Source of the DNA: Rhizomys pruinosus
Taxonomy: Eukaryota > Chordata > Mammalia > Rodentia > Spalacidae
Reading direction: 5' to 3'
NCBI GenBank assembly: GCA_009823505.1
Contig: VZQC01005738.1
Span: forward strand, 659,295 to 723,294
Length of the DNA: 64,000 nucleotides
In this document: positions 54,114 to 64,000 of the stretch, piece by piece
Position numbering within the stretch: position 1 is the stretch's first letter
Layout: every line of letters begins with the position of its first letter
Notes under the pieces: model-generated
The model's input: only the letters and a program-made list of their open reading frames with translations
Database searches by the model: none
What the model was told of the DNA's origin: nothing
Made by a program: the position numbers and the translations under genes

Positions 54114-54336
54114 ATAATGTTTTTATTTTATTTTTTGTGTATGAGTGTATTGTCTGCAGGTATGTAAGTGCACCCATATTATGTAATGCCTGTGGAGGTC
54201 AGAAGAGGGTGTTGGGTTCCCCTGGAACTGGAGTTAGGGATGGCTGTTGGCTGTGATGTAAGTGCTTGGAATTGCACCGAGGTTCTCTGCAAGAGCAGCT
54301 AGTGCTCTTAACCACTGTGCCATCTCTCCAGCCCCC
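54114..54336 (-). mobile_element. B2-type SINE, antisense
   Basis: TTTATTTTATTTTTTGTGTA tail, CCCCTGGAACTGGAGTTAGG, CTGTGCCATCTCTCCAGCCC. Confidence 0.88.
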
Positions 54337-54921
54337 TTAGTGTAATATATTGATTTAACTTTCTTTGTTATGGATTTGTGGTACTTCTTAGAGGTTTAAA
54401 GACATAGCAGCCAGTTCTGAACAGGAGTCAATATTGGCTTAAGTTTTGACAGTATTCTAATTATCTGAAGAATTACCAAAACCACCAAACTTAAGGACAG
54501 ATGTTTACACAATTAGCTGACATGCTAATTGAATCCCCAACACTTGTAACCTACACAAGGGCAGAGGGCCACCTTCTGCTCTTAGATTATTGGTGACTGT
54601 TGCTACATGAACTTACTTAGGGCCTGTCCCCAGTGGGTGGGGCCTGGACATGGGTCTTTATATGTGTTTCATTCAGTATATATAAAGCAGGTAGTAAATG
54701 TTCTGTTTGTCATAATATGCTTCTGGTCTTGGGATTTTCCTTTTAAAATTTCTTTTTAAGCTTCTAGAATATTCCTTGCCAATGAGCAGTTTTTAGTGCT
54801 ATTTCTTCAGAAAGTAAATCTTCTGAAATGTAAAAGGAAAACTTATCACCGGCTTGCTCTGGGAGGGCATTAAAGTTTCCTCAGTTATTTCTAACCCTCT
54901 TGACTTTGTCAATTTCTGGTG

Positions 54922-54923
<2 letters not shown>
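54337..54923. other. unique intronic sequence
   Basis: Nothing recognised. Confidence 0.5.

Positions 54924-54957
<34 letters not shown>
54924..54957. repeat. (CA)n microsatellite
   Basis: About 32 bases of CA, then GTATATATATAT. Confidence 0.95.
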
Positions 54958-55002
54958 ATATATATATTACGAGATTTTACTGGACTGACTTCTTTTCTCA
55001 TA

Positions 55003-55040
55003 TCTTTTTCTTTTTCTTTTTCTTTTTTTTTTTTTTTTTC
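55003..55040. repeat. (TTTTTC)n / poly(T) tract
   Basis: Three TTTTTC-type units and a run of about 20 T. Confidence 0.9.
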
Positions 55041-55387
55041 TGTTTTGGAAAGCCTTTGTTTTACCTAAACAGAATTCTACCCAGAATTTTCCAGAATCAT
55101 TCTTTTGAATGTATGCTTTAGACAAGTGCATGAAATGAATAAGACCTTTTTTGTGTTTCAGGTAGTTCTTATCACTGGTGAGTCTTTGACATCAAATGTT
55201 TTTCTCCTAATTCAGTGACCTTCTCTGCTTTGGTTGAGATTGTCTTAATGGTGTTTCTCTGACATATTCAGTACCATACAGCTCTAACTGCAAAAGTTTA
55301 GGTCTATAAATATAGTGAGAGCCACTATGTCTAGGGGACCTAGAAAGAGGTGTATAAATATACTTGGTCTGTTCTATTTAGGTTCCT

Positions 55388-55602
55388 GGGTCTGCAGAGA
55401 TGGCTCAGCAGTTAAAAGCACTTGCTGCTCTTCCAGAGAATCCAAGTTTACTTCCCAGCATCCATGTTGGGAATGTCACAGTATCTGAGGGGTCTGACAT
55501 CCTGTTCTGTCTTCTTGTGTACCTGTACGCATGCACAGATACCCAGACACAGATACAATCACATAAATAAACAGTGAAAAACCAAATCTTTAAAAAATTC
55601 CA
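55388..55602 (+). mobile_element. B2-type SINE, divergent
   Basis: GCAGAGATGGCTCAGCAGTT head, TTCCCAGCATCCATGTTGG, CCTGTTCTGTCTTCTTGTG, AAATAAACAG tail. Confidence 0.75.
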
Positions 55603-56513
55603 GTGGAAAGGAAGTTTTAAAATTATGTATGGAGAAAAGTTATAAACAACTCTCCTTTAAGAAGATTATTCACAGAAAAGGATATTCAAAGCAGAATGAG
55701 AGTAGCCATCAAAATGGAGGGGACATCATCATTATTGAATAGGAGTGTGTACCTACCTGTTCCTTCTCTGATAGAATCTTTTTTTGGAAATGGGTCTTAA
55801 ACTGAAAAGTAGTTAGCTGCTTGAATATTGAGTTTAGTAAACCAAGCGAGGCACAGCTTACTTGGGTCGCGCGCAGTAGCATCCTGATGCATTGGAAACT
55901 TAAAACTCATGAACTGCTCCTCTCCACAGCTCAGATCTACAGAGGCCTCCACCATCAAGCTGTCACAGCCTTTCTCTTTGTCGAGATTTGGGGTGGAAAG
56001 CAGTGAGAAGATAGGATTTATGGGCTGAATTATGGACTGACTGAGTTATAGATGTATTTGTTTTAATAAGTATTTATCAAATGTCTTCTGTGCCAGCACC
56101 GTCTTAGGTGCTGGCGAAACAAAGATGAATAGACAGATGCTGCTCTTGCTGGAAAGGAATGAAGCATTTAGTTGGGGAGTGAATCTTGTTTTAGTTAAAA
56201 ATGTAATACTAGAGGCTGTATTTACACGTATGTCAAGCCACAGGAGTGCTTGGGTTGCAGAATGCACCGGAACGTAGAGGAAGGATTGAGGAGTAAGTAG
56301 TCAGAAGGAGCAGTCTGGGCAGGGTCTCTGGGGAAGCTGAGCCTGGCACCAAGATCAAACTTGTAGCCTGTAACTGTTACTCAGGCTCTGCCTGGTAGCT
56401 CCCCAGCTTCAGTTTAATTAAGTGAGAGGGCTCTGAAGGGCTCCTCTGTGCAGTGGAGAGTTAATGTTTTAAGTTCACCATGAGCAAATCTTGTATGCAT
56501 ACTTTTTGATCTC
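55603..56513. other. unique intronic sequence
   Basis: No repeat or supported ORF. Confidence 0.5.
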
Positions 56514-56800
56514 TTGTTTTTTTTTTTTAATGCACATGTATATGTCCATTTGTGTGCATGTTTGTGCAGGTGCATGTGTGTGCATGTACATGTTATGTGG
56601 GTACATTTGTGTGCATGTTCGTGCAGCTGCATATGTGTGCATGCGCATGTTATGTGGGTACATTTGGAGGCCGGAGGGATATCTTTGATGTTATCCTTAG
56701 GAATACCATGCACCTCCTTTGAGACAGGGTCTCTCCTTTGCCCAGGGCTCACCAATTGGGCTAGGCCAGTGAGCCTCAGGGACTATTCTTTTCTTGAGCC
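56514..56800 (-). mobile_element. B4/B3-type SINE, antisense, with a 57-bp duplication
   Basis: T-rich start, then GTGTGCATGTTTGTGCAG-type sequence duplicated as 57-base units at 56552-56608 and 56609-56665. GGCCGGAGGGATATC, TTTGAGACAGGGTCTCTCC and CTCACCAATTGGGCTAGGCC follow. Confidence 0.65.
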
Positions 56801-57582
56801 AGGGAATTGGGTTCTCCTTTGATGCTCCAGTCTGGTGGCCAGTCCCCCTTGGCTCCCTGATGTTCTGCAGCACCAGAGACTTCAGAGAAGTATAATAGAT
56901 AGCACTCATCCCTCAGCCAGAGCTGCTCCCAGCAGCAGAGACAGCCATCCCTGTACTCAGGGCCTCCTTACAAGCGTGGAATGGTGTGAGTTTATCTAGT
57001 CTGTGTCCTCAGTTTCAGTCCTTTTTGCCAATTCTGTTCACTACAGAGACTTCTGAAAAGACACAGCCTGTGCAGTCTCAGCTGTAGGAAGGCAAACGTT
57101 GATGCTGCGTTATCAGGGGGTGTTGTTCTGTGTGGAACCCATAATAATTAGGACACACAGCATATAATTAGGAGAGCTCTGAGCTGTCTGGGTTGAGAGA
57201 CACTTCAGAATTGAATTAGCCAAAGGCAATAATAGTAAGATACAAGATGGAAATCTTCAAGTGGTGGAAGTTGAGCTATCTTCAAAAAAAGAGAGGATCA
57301 AGGGAAGACATTGGCATGGCCAGGCTGCACTGCGGAGCAGACGATCTAAGATTCTACATGAGTTCCAGCAGTGCGATTGTTTGCATGTTACTGAGATCTT
57401 TGTCTGATTTTATTGAGGAGAAAGGAACTGTGCCTCTTGTTCATGCTGTGCCCCACATTTAGAGTTTCATTCAGGAAATCCTTTTGAATGAATGAAGGAT
57501 GAAAGAAAGGAACAAAGTTAGTTCATCTAAAACAGGTTGAAAACTGGCTACTTTAAAATTTGTCATATGGGCTCTTAAAAAA
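56801..57582. other. unique intronic sequence
   Basis: Nothing recognised. Confidence 0.5.
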
Positions 57583-57593
57583 CCCTATATTTA

Positions 57594-57756
57594 GGTGGGT
57601 GTGGTGGTGCACGCCTTTAATCCTAGCACTTGGGAGGCAGAGGCAGGCGGATCTTTGTGAGTTCAAGGCCAGCCTGGTCTACAGAGTGAATTCCAGGACA
57701 GCTGGGGGGGGGGGGCTACAGGGAGACCCTGTCTCGAAAAGACAAAAAAAACCCAC
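57594..57756 (+). mobile_element. B1 SINE with target-site duplication and a G12 run
   Basis: Complete, little diverged B1 flanked by CCCTATATTTA at 57583-57593 and 57757-57767. A G12 run (57704-57715) stands where GGGG is usual. Confidence 0.95.
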
Positions 57757-57767
57757 CCCTATATTTA

Positions 57768-57992
57768 ATTTATTATTTTGTATATGTGTGTGATGTGTGC
57801 TATGTATGCGAGGTGTGTCGTGTGTGATGTATGTAATGTGTGCGCATATGGCATGTGAGTGCGGCTGTCGGTTGGAGGATAACTGCTGTGGAGTTGGTTC
57901 TCACTCTCTACATGGGTTTCAGGGATTTAACTCAGGTTTGTTAGGCTTGTGTAGCAAGCATCTTTACCTGCTGAGCTATCTTGATGACCTCC
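57768..57992 (-). mobile_element. B3 SINE, antisense
   Basis: TTTATTATTTTGTATATGTG, GTTGGAGGATAACTGCTGTG, CAGGGATTTAACTCAGG, CTGAGCTATCTTGATGACC. Confidence 0.75.
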
Positions 57993-58016
57993 CTCTTTTC
58001 TCTTAAAACTTCATTT

Positions 58017-58034
58017 AATTATTATTATTATTGT

Positions 58035-58079
<45 letters not shown>

Positions 58080-58080
58080 T
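58017..58080. repeat. (TTA)n and (GT)n microsatellites
   Basis: Four to five TTA units, a short gap, then about 38 bases of GT. Confidence 0.93.
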
Positions 58081-58377
58081 ACTTTTTAATAAGGAGAAAG
58101 AAAAAAGAATTAGATGCCAAAATGGTCTGCTTTCTATATATCCCTTGAGTTCTTTATTCTCAGAGTCAACCAACTACTGTGGATTGAAAATATTTACAAA
58201 AATGAAAACCAATTGTTTCTGCTCTAATCATTTATAGACTATTATCTTTGTCATTACTTCGTAAATACTACAGTTAACAGATTTTTTTACATAGTATTTA
58301 TATCATATTAAGTGTTATAAATCATCTAGAAGTTTTTAAATACATGGGAAGGTTATATTCAGAGATTCTGCCTTTGG
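58081..58377. other. unique intronic sequence
   Basis: AT-rich, nothing recognised. Confidence 0.5.
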
Positions 58378-58536
58378 TTTGTTTGTTTTGGTGTTTTGAG
58401 GCAGGATCTTATGTTATGTAGCCCAGACTGGCCTAGAACTTGCTCTGTGGCCGAGGATGACTATGGACACCATAGCCCCCTGCCTTCCTCTCCCAAGTGC
58501 TGGGGTTACAGGTATGCAGCCATCAAACCCAGCTGA
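58378..58536 (-). mobile_element. old B1-like SINE, antisense
   Basis: GTTTGTTTGTTTTGGTGTTT, GTAGCCCAGACTGGCCTAGA, CTCCCAAGTGCTGGGGTTAC. Confidence 0.75.
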
Positions 58537-58970
58537 TGGTGCTGTTTTTATGAAGGACTTGATTGTGTCTCTTTAAATTTTGGTGCCCCCTGGTAGTAGA
58601 GTATAGTGAGTTGTTCCAGCATCAATTCCCTTGAATCCTAAGGGACAACCATTGGTAAAATAGGAAGCCTTATATAAAATCTTGGGTTTTCCTTGTTTAT
58701 CTGGGAAACCCAGAAGATGTGACAACACTGGCAACCATTAACTGCCAGGGAGCAGGGAGGCAGCAGCAGCAGCTCCTTGAACTGGGGACATTGGCTTTCT
58801 GACCCCCTCCCCCACTGTTTCACACTTGGCCTCTCAGATTGTCTAAATTTAATTAAGAAATTGTTAACTTCTCACTCTTACAGTTTGTGTCTTGTGCTCA
58901 TGTTTACCATATTTTAATTTTATTATTTTTGAAAAAATTTTATTCTGTGATAATTTTATGTATTTACATC
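58537..58970. other. unique intronic sequence
   Basis: Nothing recognised. Confidence 0.5.
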
Positions 58971-59132
58971 AGTTTTTTTTTTCCTTCGGTCTTTTCGAGA
59001 CAGGGTCTCCCTGTAGCCTCAGCTGTCCTGGAACTCACTTTGTAGACCAGGCTGGCTTTGAACTCACAACGATCCATCTGCCTCTGCCTCCCAAGTGCTA
59101 GGATTAAAGGCGTGTGCCACCATACCCGGCTA
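58971..59132 (-). mobile_element. B1 SINE, antisense
   Basis: GGTCTTTTCGAGACAGGGTC, GTAGACCAGGCTGGCTTTGA, AGGCGTGTGCCACCATACCC. Confidence 0.93.
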
Positions 59133-59359
59133 TGCATTGTTTTTTAGCCTCTGCCCAGTGAAGTGTATTTGAATTCCTAAGTGCTGTACTAAGCACTGAG
59201 CAGAGCATATAGGAATGTCCTCAAACTCAGGCAAGTGCCTTTGTTCCTCTGTCCACAGTCCAGTTTGGGGACAGTGAACTGCATCAAGGTGCCAGTGTTC
59301 CAAAGATAAAGAAGTAAATGTCACAGTCTCCAAGATCACGTCTTTAATTGAGAGGATTT

Positions 59360-59582
59360 TTACCTAGTTTATATTTATTTTTACTTTATGTGTGAGTGTT
59401 TGCTTACAGGTATGTATGTGCACCATGTGCATTCCTAATTCTCGTGGAGGCAAAAGAGGACATCAGATCCCTGAACTGGAGCTCTAGATGGTTGTGAGTT
59501 GCATGTAAGTGCTGGGAAATGGACCTGGTTCTTCATCAAGAGCAGCCAGTGATCTTAACCTCTGAGTCTTCTCTCCAGCCCC
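59360..59582 (-). mobile_element. B2-type SINE, antisense, divergent
   Basis: TTTATATTTATTTTTACTTT tail, CTGAACTGGAGCTCTAGATG, GAGTCTTCTCTCCAGCCCC. Confidence 0.8.
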
Positions 59583-59640
59583 AGTTGAGAGTTTCTAAAA
59601 CTGCAAGTTGGTATTTCCTAGATGATGCATTTTTATGTAA

Positions 59641-60206
59641 AACATGTGTCTTTGTTTTCCTGTTGCTAAGATAAAATTCTCTGACAAAAGCAACTTAAGA
59701 GAGAAAAGATATATCTCAGCTCACAGTCTATCATGGCTGGAACGTCAAGGCGACAGGAACTTGAAGCAGCTGGTCCAGCACATCCAGAGTCAGGAAATGG
59801 AGCAGGATGCCCTGCCCAGGCAGTGGTCCCACCCACAATTAGATGTGTCTTCCAGGGCTGGAGAGAGCCTTGGTGGTTAAGAGCACTGGCTGCTCTTGAA
59901 GAGGACCCAGGTTTGGTACCCAGCACCCACATACGGGCCAACAACCATCTGTAACTCCAGTTCCAGGGTGTGTGACACCCTCTCTGATGTCCACAGGCAT
60001 TGTGTGACACGGATACACGTAACACACATGTAGGCAATATACTCATACTGAAAGAATAGCAATAAATAAAATATTTTTAAAAAATTACAAAAAGATGTTT
60101 CTTCCCACGTCAATTAATGTAGCCAAGACAGTTCCCTATAAGTATGACTAGGTGCCCATCTCCCATGGGATTCTAGATTTGTCAGGTTACCAACACTGTC
60201 TGTTAG
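59641..60206 (+). mobile_element. RMER-like repeat interrupted by a SINE
   Basis: TTGTTTTCCTGTTGCTAAGA, TCAGCTCACAGTCTATCATG, GGCAGTGGTCCCACCCACAA. After the SINE: CAATTAATGTAGCCAAGACA, ATTTGTCAGGTTACCAACAC. Confidence 0.6.
59855..60092 (+). mobile_element. B2-type SINE nested in the RMER-like repeat
   Basis: GGGCTGGAGAGAGCCTTGGT head, CTCCAGTTCCAGGGTGTGTG, AATAAATAAAATATTTTT tail. Imperfect target-site duplication AGATGTGTCTTCCA (59841-59854) versus AGATGTTTCTTCCCA (60093-60107). Confidence 0.9.
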
Positions 60207-60630
60207 AGCATACTTACACACCCTTTCTTTGAATAGGATTACATTTGATAGGTTTCCAACCTCTAATCCTTTTGTTTTGAAAATACGTTTTTGTTAGGTT
60301 GGGTGTGATAGAAGAACTCTCAACATATCATGGCCTAGTCATAATTTGTGTGTATGTCAAGATGATACTCTGTACCCAGAATACAGGAAGACATATGTTA
60401 GTTAGTACATAACTGTTTCTGGAGGCAGATTTTTTTTCTTATTGTGTTCAAATGATTGGTGAAAAATATGACTGTAAAATAGATCTGTAACACACCCCAA
60501 ATGTGACCATAGTGAGCAGGCCATGTAAAGTTAATTATTTCCATATTCCAAAGGCAGATGCTCTCCCTCATTCTCCCCCCTCTTACATTTCTATATGTAA
60601 AAATATATCCTGTCAAGAGGGCCGCTGCTA
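60207..60630. other. unique intronic sequence
   Basis: Nothing recognised. Confidence 0.5.
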
Positions 60631-61527
60631 GTGTGCCATCACACTGTGTCTGGGCACCCCTTCCCATCATACTGTGTCTGGGTACCTTGCACCATCACAC
60701 TGTATCAGGATACCCTGCACCATCACACTGTGTCTGGGTGCCCTGCGCCATCAAATTGTGTCTGGGTGCCCTGTGCCGTCACACTGTGTCTGGGTGCCCT
60801 GCGCCGTCACACTGTGTCTGGGTGCCCTGTGCCGTCACACTGTGTCTGGTTGCCCTGCGCCGTCACACTGTGTCTGGGTGCCCTGCGCCGTCACACTGTG
60901 TCTGGGTGCCCTGCGCCGCACACTGTGTCTGGGTGCCCTGCGCCGTCACTCTGTGACTGGGTGCCCTGTGCCGTCACACTGTGTCTGGGTGCCCTGTGCC
61001 GTCACTCTGTGTCTGGGTGCCCTGTGCCGTCACACTGTGTCTGGGTGCCCTGCGCCGTCACACTGTGCCTGGGTGCCCTGCACCGTCACACTGTGTCTGG
61101 GTGCCCTGCGCCGTCACACTGTGTCTGGGTGCCCTGCGCCGTCACACTGTGTCTGGGTGCCCTGCGCTGTCACTCTGTGTCTGGGTACCCTGTGCTGTCA
61201 CACTGTGTCTGGGCACCCCCTCCCATCATACTGTGTCTGGCTACCCTGCACCGTCACACTGTATCAGGGTACCCTGCAGTGTCACACTGTGTCTGGGTGC
61301 CCTGAGCCATCACTCTGTGTCTGGGTGCCCTGCGCTGTCACACTGTGTCTGGGTGCCCTGCGCTGTCACACTGTGTCTGGTTCCCTGTACCATCACACTG
61401 TATCAGGTTACCCTGCACCGTCACACTGTGTCTAGGTGCCCTGCACCATCACACTGTGTCTGGGTGCCCTGCGCCGTCACACTGTGTCTGGGTGCCCTGC
61501 GCTGTCACACTGTGTCTGGGTACCTGG
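60631..61527. repeat. 28-bp CpG-bearing minisatellite, about 32 copies
   Basis: The common unit joins GTGTCTGGGTGCCCTG to CGCCGTCACACT. Because 28 is one more than a multiple of three, all frames stay open through many units. This explains plus-strand open frames of up to 253 codons with a 28-residue period. The central units are homogeneous and hold two CpGs each. Variant units such as TACCCTGCACCATCACACTG and ones ending CTGTATCAGG lie near both ends. No start context, splice framing or known domain supports a protein. Confidence 0.95.
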
Positions 61528-61576
61528 GTTTAGCCCCCTTCAGCTTACATGAGCTCCTTCATTTACACTGGCATTG

Positions 61577-61962
61577 GCTTCTGTCGTAGTTTGTCTTCCA
61601 TTGCTGTGACAAAACACTCTGACCAACACCAACTTGGGGAGGAAAGGGTTTATTCAGCTTACATCTCCCAGGTCACAGATCATCACTTAGGGAGCTCAAG
61701 GCAGGAACTCAGGGCATGAACCTGGAGGCAGGAGCTGAAGCACAGGCCATGGAGGAGTGATGTTCACCGGCTTGCTTTCTACTGGCTTGCGCTCTGGCTC
61801 ATGCCCAGCCTGCCTTCTTATACTGTCACTGCTCAACAATCAAGACAATACACCACAGATGTGGCCACAGGCCGATCCAATGGAGCCAATTCCCCAACCG
61901 AGGCTCCCTCAACCCAGGTGTGTCAAGTTGACACCAAAGCTATCCAGCACAGCTTCTTAGTC
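61577..61962 (+). mobile_element. RMER-like rodent repeat, nearly complete
   Basis: TTTGTCTTCCATTGCTGTGA, CAACTTGGGGAGGAAAGGGT, GAACCTGGAGGCAGGAGCTG, GTGTCAAGTTGACACCAAAG, CTATCCAGCACA. This matches a familiar rodent medium-copy repeat; the name RMER1 is tentative. It follows the minisatellite by about 50 bases. Confidence 0.7.
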
Positions 61963-63052
61963 ATTTTTCTCTCAGCTCTAATGTTAAAGTAATTTGAACC
62001 CAACACGTTGCCCTGCCCACCCCACAAGAAGCAGAATTTACGTGCTTCTTCAAGGTTCTTGCATGCATTGGTAGATCCTGTCTATAAATTATATCTGTTA
62101 TGTATATATAATTCTATCTTTATAAAATAGATCTAAATTAGCCTGTTATTTATTTATTTACAGACCCAGGGCATCAGTGGAGTATATACTTGGAGGATAG
62201 AGGGCATTTTCCTCTTCATTTGTCAGTTGGTTTACTTGTGGTGAGGTACTGAGAGTTCTTCACTTTGCAGTAACTGCATCTCCACCCCATGCTACTAACT
62301 CCAAAGCCCCTCCATCAACACGTCTGGAAGACAACATCCTATGAGGTCTGAGCTCCTTCTTTGGAGTGGACAGTGGTTGGTTTTGTATCAGTTATTCTAG
62401 AATCTCAATGAATATTTAAGATAAAATTCTTAATTTGAATCTCTAGCGATTTCAGTGCTTTAACAATAAAATAGATACAGTAAAGATCAGATTTTGTCAT
62501 TGGAAGGATGCCAAGTACGGGATTAAATTTTTGGTATTTTCTTCAGCACTAGTGTCAGTGCTGAGTTTGGACTTGGTGGAGAGTGAGGGAAGAATTGGAA
62601 GGGTCATGAAGTTGTCCAAGGTGGTTATGTATGTAGACGTCCTGGTTCTTCTTCTACAAGTCTCCATAATAACCCGAGTGGTTATTTATGGACAATAACT
62701 TAAGTTGTTGGGAAGAATGACTTTTGGTTCATATTTTTGATTTCTTTGCTTCTTTGAGGCAGAGGGAAGGAGTAGCCATGACTGAGGGCTTATTCTGTGC
62801 TGAGTACTTGGCTTGCATTGTTGCGTGGAGCAGCCCTACACCTGGTAACATGAAGCCATGCTTGTTGGCAGCATCTCAGGTGACTTGTAGCTGGCAAGTC
62901 ACAGGGTTGGCACTTGAATTCCCTGGATCCTTTTCTAGGAATCCCAAGTACAGCCTTCCACTATAGTGGAGTTGCGTGGGTTGGGCCTGTCCCCATTAGT
63001 GGTGCTTGGGCAAGCAGTCAGGATGCTTTTTACAAATAAGATTGTTACCACT
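61963..63052. other. unique intronic sequence
   Basis: No repeat or supported gene. Confidence 0.5.
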
Positions 63053-63348
63053 GGGGCTGCGGATATGTTCAGTGGGTAAAGTGCCTGCTGCAGAAGCAGG
63101 GGGGCCTGAGTTTGGATCTCCAGCACCACATAAAAGCCAGATGTGGTTGCTCACATCTGGAACCCTAATTCTATGTGGTAGGGAGGGACAGGTGGATTCC
63201 TGGAACTTGCTGGCTAGCCGTTCTAGGCAGCCGATGGGCTCTGGGTTTAGTGAGATATTCTACCTCAAAAACTGAGGACCCCAATGGGTGAAGACAGCTG
63301 ACACTGGTGTTGGCTGTTCATGTGCATTCGCACACACACACCTGTTCC
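63053..63348 (+). mobile_element. B4-type SINE
   Basis: GGGCTGCGGATATGTTCAGT head, GCTCACATCTGGAACCCTAA, GAACTTGCTGGCTAGCCG, and a CACACACACAC end. Confidence 0.75.
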
Positions 63349-64000
63349 CCTTCATTGGTTCTTGTGACCGTGTGATCATCACCATATTATTTGCAAGAGC
63401 TGGCAGGTGACTGGCTCTGAGATTGAGCACTGAGAAGCAATGGTGAAGGCTTTGAGATCTGGTTCTTCTTTGGAAAAAAGAGTTGGTGTGGAGGGTTCCT
63501 GAGCCCAGACTGAGGGCACCTTGGCTTATTGGAGCGATTCTCTCCTTGAGGTTGGCAGAGAGGAGCAGCTCCCCTGGGCCAGTAGCTGATGAGAGAGAGC
63601 GGTGAGCAGAGAGCAGGGCAGGACCCCTCCTTCCTTGGCGACAGGGAGGTGGGAGAGGGCCTCTTCCCTCTCCTTCCCTTTCCAACTCTACAGGCAGTTT
63701 TTGAGACATAAGAAGTCTTGTTGTAAGGCTTGAACCTATCAGGTAGTTTGCTTTTCATTCTGAGTTTATAATTATTTCTCCAAAGTTGAACAGCAGGGTA
63801 AAAATGCAAACTGAGTTTATTCTTCCAAAGGAAGGAAACTGGCCCCCACTCTGCCATCCAGTTATGCCTTAAATCCCACCTGAACATAGCCTGTCCTCCT
63901 AGGAGAAGGGAGGGTTAAGTTTCATTTGTTCTCTGAACCATGTTACCTTCATCCCACCCACTTGCTAGTGAGATCTTCCTTTTCTTTGTTTCTGATTGAT
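63349..64000. other. unassigned intronic sequence with overlapping minus-strand open frames
   Basis: Minus-strand frames at 63260-63709 (149 codons) and 63387-63887 (166 codons) overlap in different registers. Neither shows a known domain, and the first starts inside the SINE. An eroded LTR is possible, but I cannot support it. Confidence 0.35.

Larger units (their letters stand above)
46150..64000 (+). other. FNDC3B: FNDC3B intron downstream of the first coding exon
   Basis: The next FNDC3B exon should continue with residues VILVQVNPGE. I do not see that coding sequence before the window ends. The interval contains SINEs, two minisatellites and older interrupted repeats. Confidence 0.8.

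Noticed and set aside
60631..61589. Long plus-strand open frames (up to 253 codons) with a 28-residue repeat
   Set aside because: They come from a stop-free 28-bp minisatellite read in three frames. The same peptide repeats appear in all registers, and there is no splice framing or known domain.
63260..63887. Two overlapping minus-strand frames of 149 and 166 codons
   Set aside because: They are in different registers, one starts in a SINE, and no retroviral or cellular domain can be recognised.

Overview
This is a piece of a mammalian nuclear genome, from the inside of one long gene. The repeats point to a muroid rodent: B1 (7SL-derived), B3, B4 (ID-B1 fusion), ID and B2-type (tRNA-derived) SINEs, plus a rodent-style L1. 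The youngest B2-type copies carry a tail unlike the mouse B2 consensus as I remember it, which fits a cricetid (hamster, deer mouse or vole) better than house mouse or rat. That placement is inference.

Only one protein-coding exon is recognisable. It spans 46011-46149 on the + strand and holds the start codon and first 37 codons of FNDC3B (fibronectin type III domain containing 3B, also called FAD104). A stop codon sits directly against the ATG, so the N-terminus is fixed. Bases 1-46010 are therefore intron (or sequence further 5') upstream of this exon, and 46150-64000 is the following intron. No second exon, RNA gene, CpG-island promoter or foreign gene island was found. Almost all longer open frames are by-products of simple repeats, minisatellites or SINEs.

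Layout. 1-22 kb: SINEs scattered through AT-rich unique intron, with two repeat-poor islands (4.8-7.3 kb and 15.3-17.6 kb). 22.2-24.1 kb: a 5'-truncated antisense L1 with a 16-bp target-site duplication. 25.7-28.6 kb: a dense SINE cluster containing a lone N and four tandem 252-bp copies of one SINE plus its target site, three of them identical. 29-46 kb: more SINEs, polypyrimidine tracts, and at 42.8 kb a 4 x 50-bp repeat whose junctions look like recursive splice sites. 46.0 kb: the FNDC3B exon, with a CAAA microsatellite close to its acceptor and a TCC tract about 330 bp downstream. 47.7-48.8 kb: a two-unit composite minisatellite. 52-53.5 kb and 59.6-60.2 kb: older repeats broken by later insertions. 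60.6-61.5 kb: a CpG-bearing 28-bp minisatellite.

Repeat family names come from remembered consensus features, not from a database search. SINE edges are usually good to about 10-20 bases, better where a target-site duplication is given. The strongest leads are the recursive-splice-like array, the SINE macro-array with its nearby inverted word and N, the composite minisatellite, and the cluster of five AUGs at the FNDC3B start.
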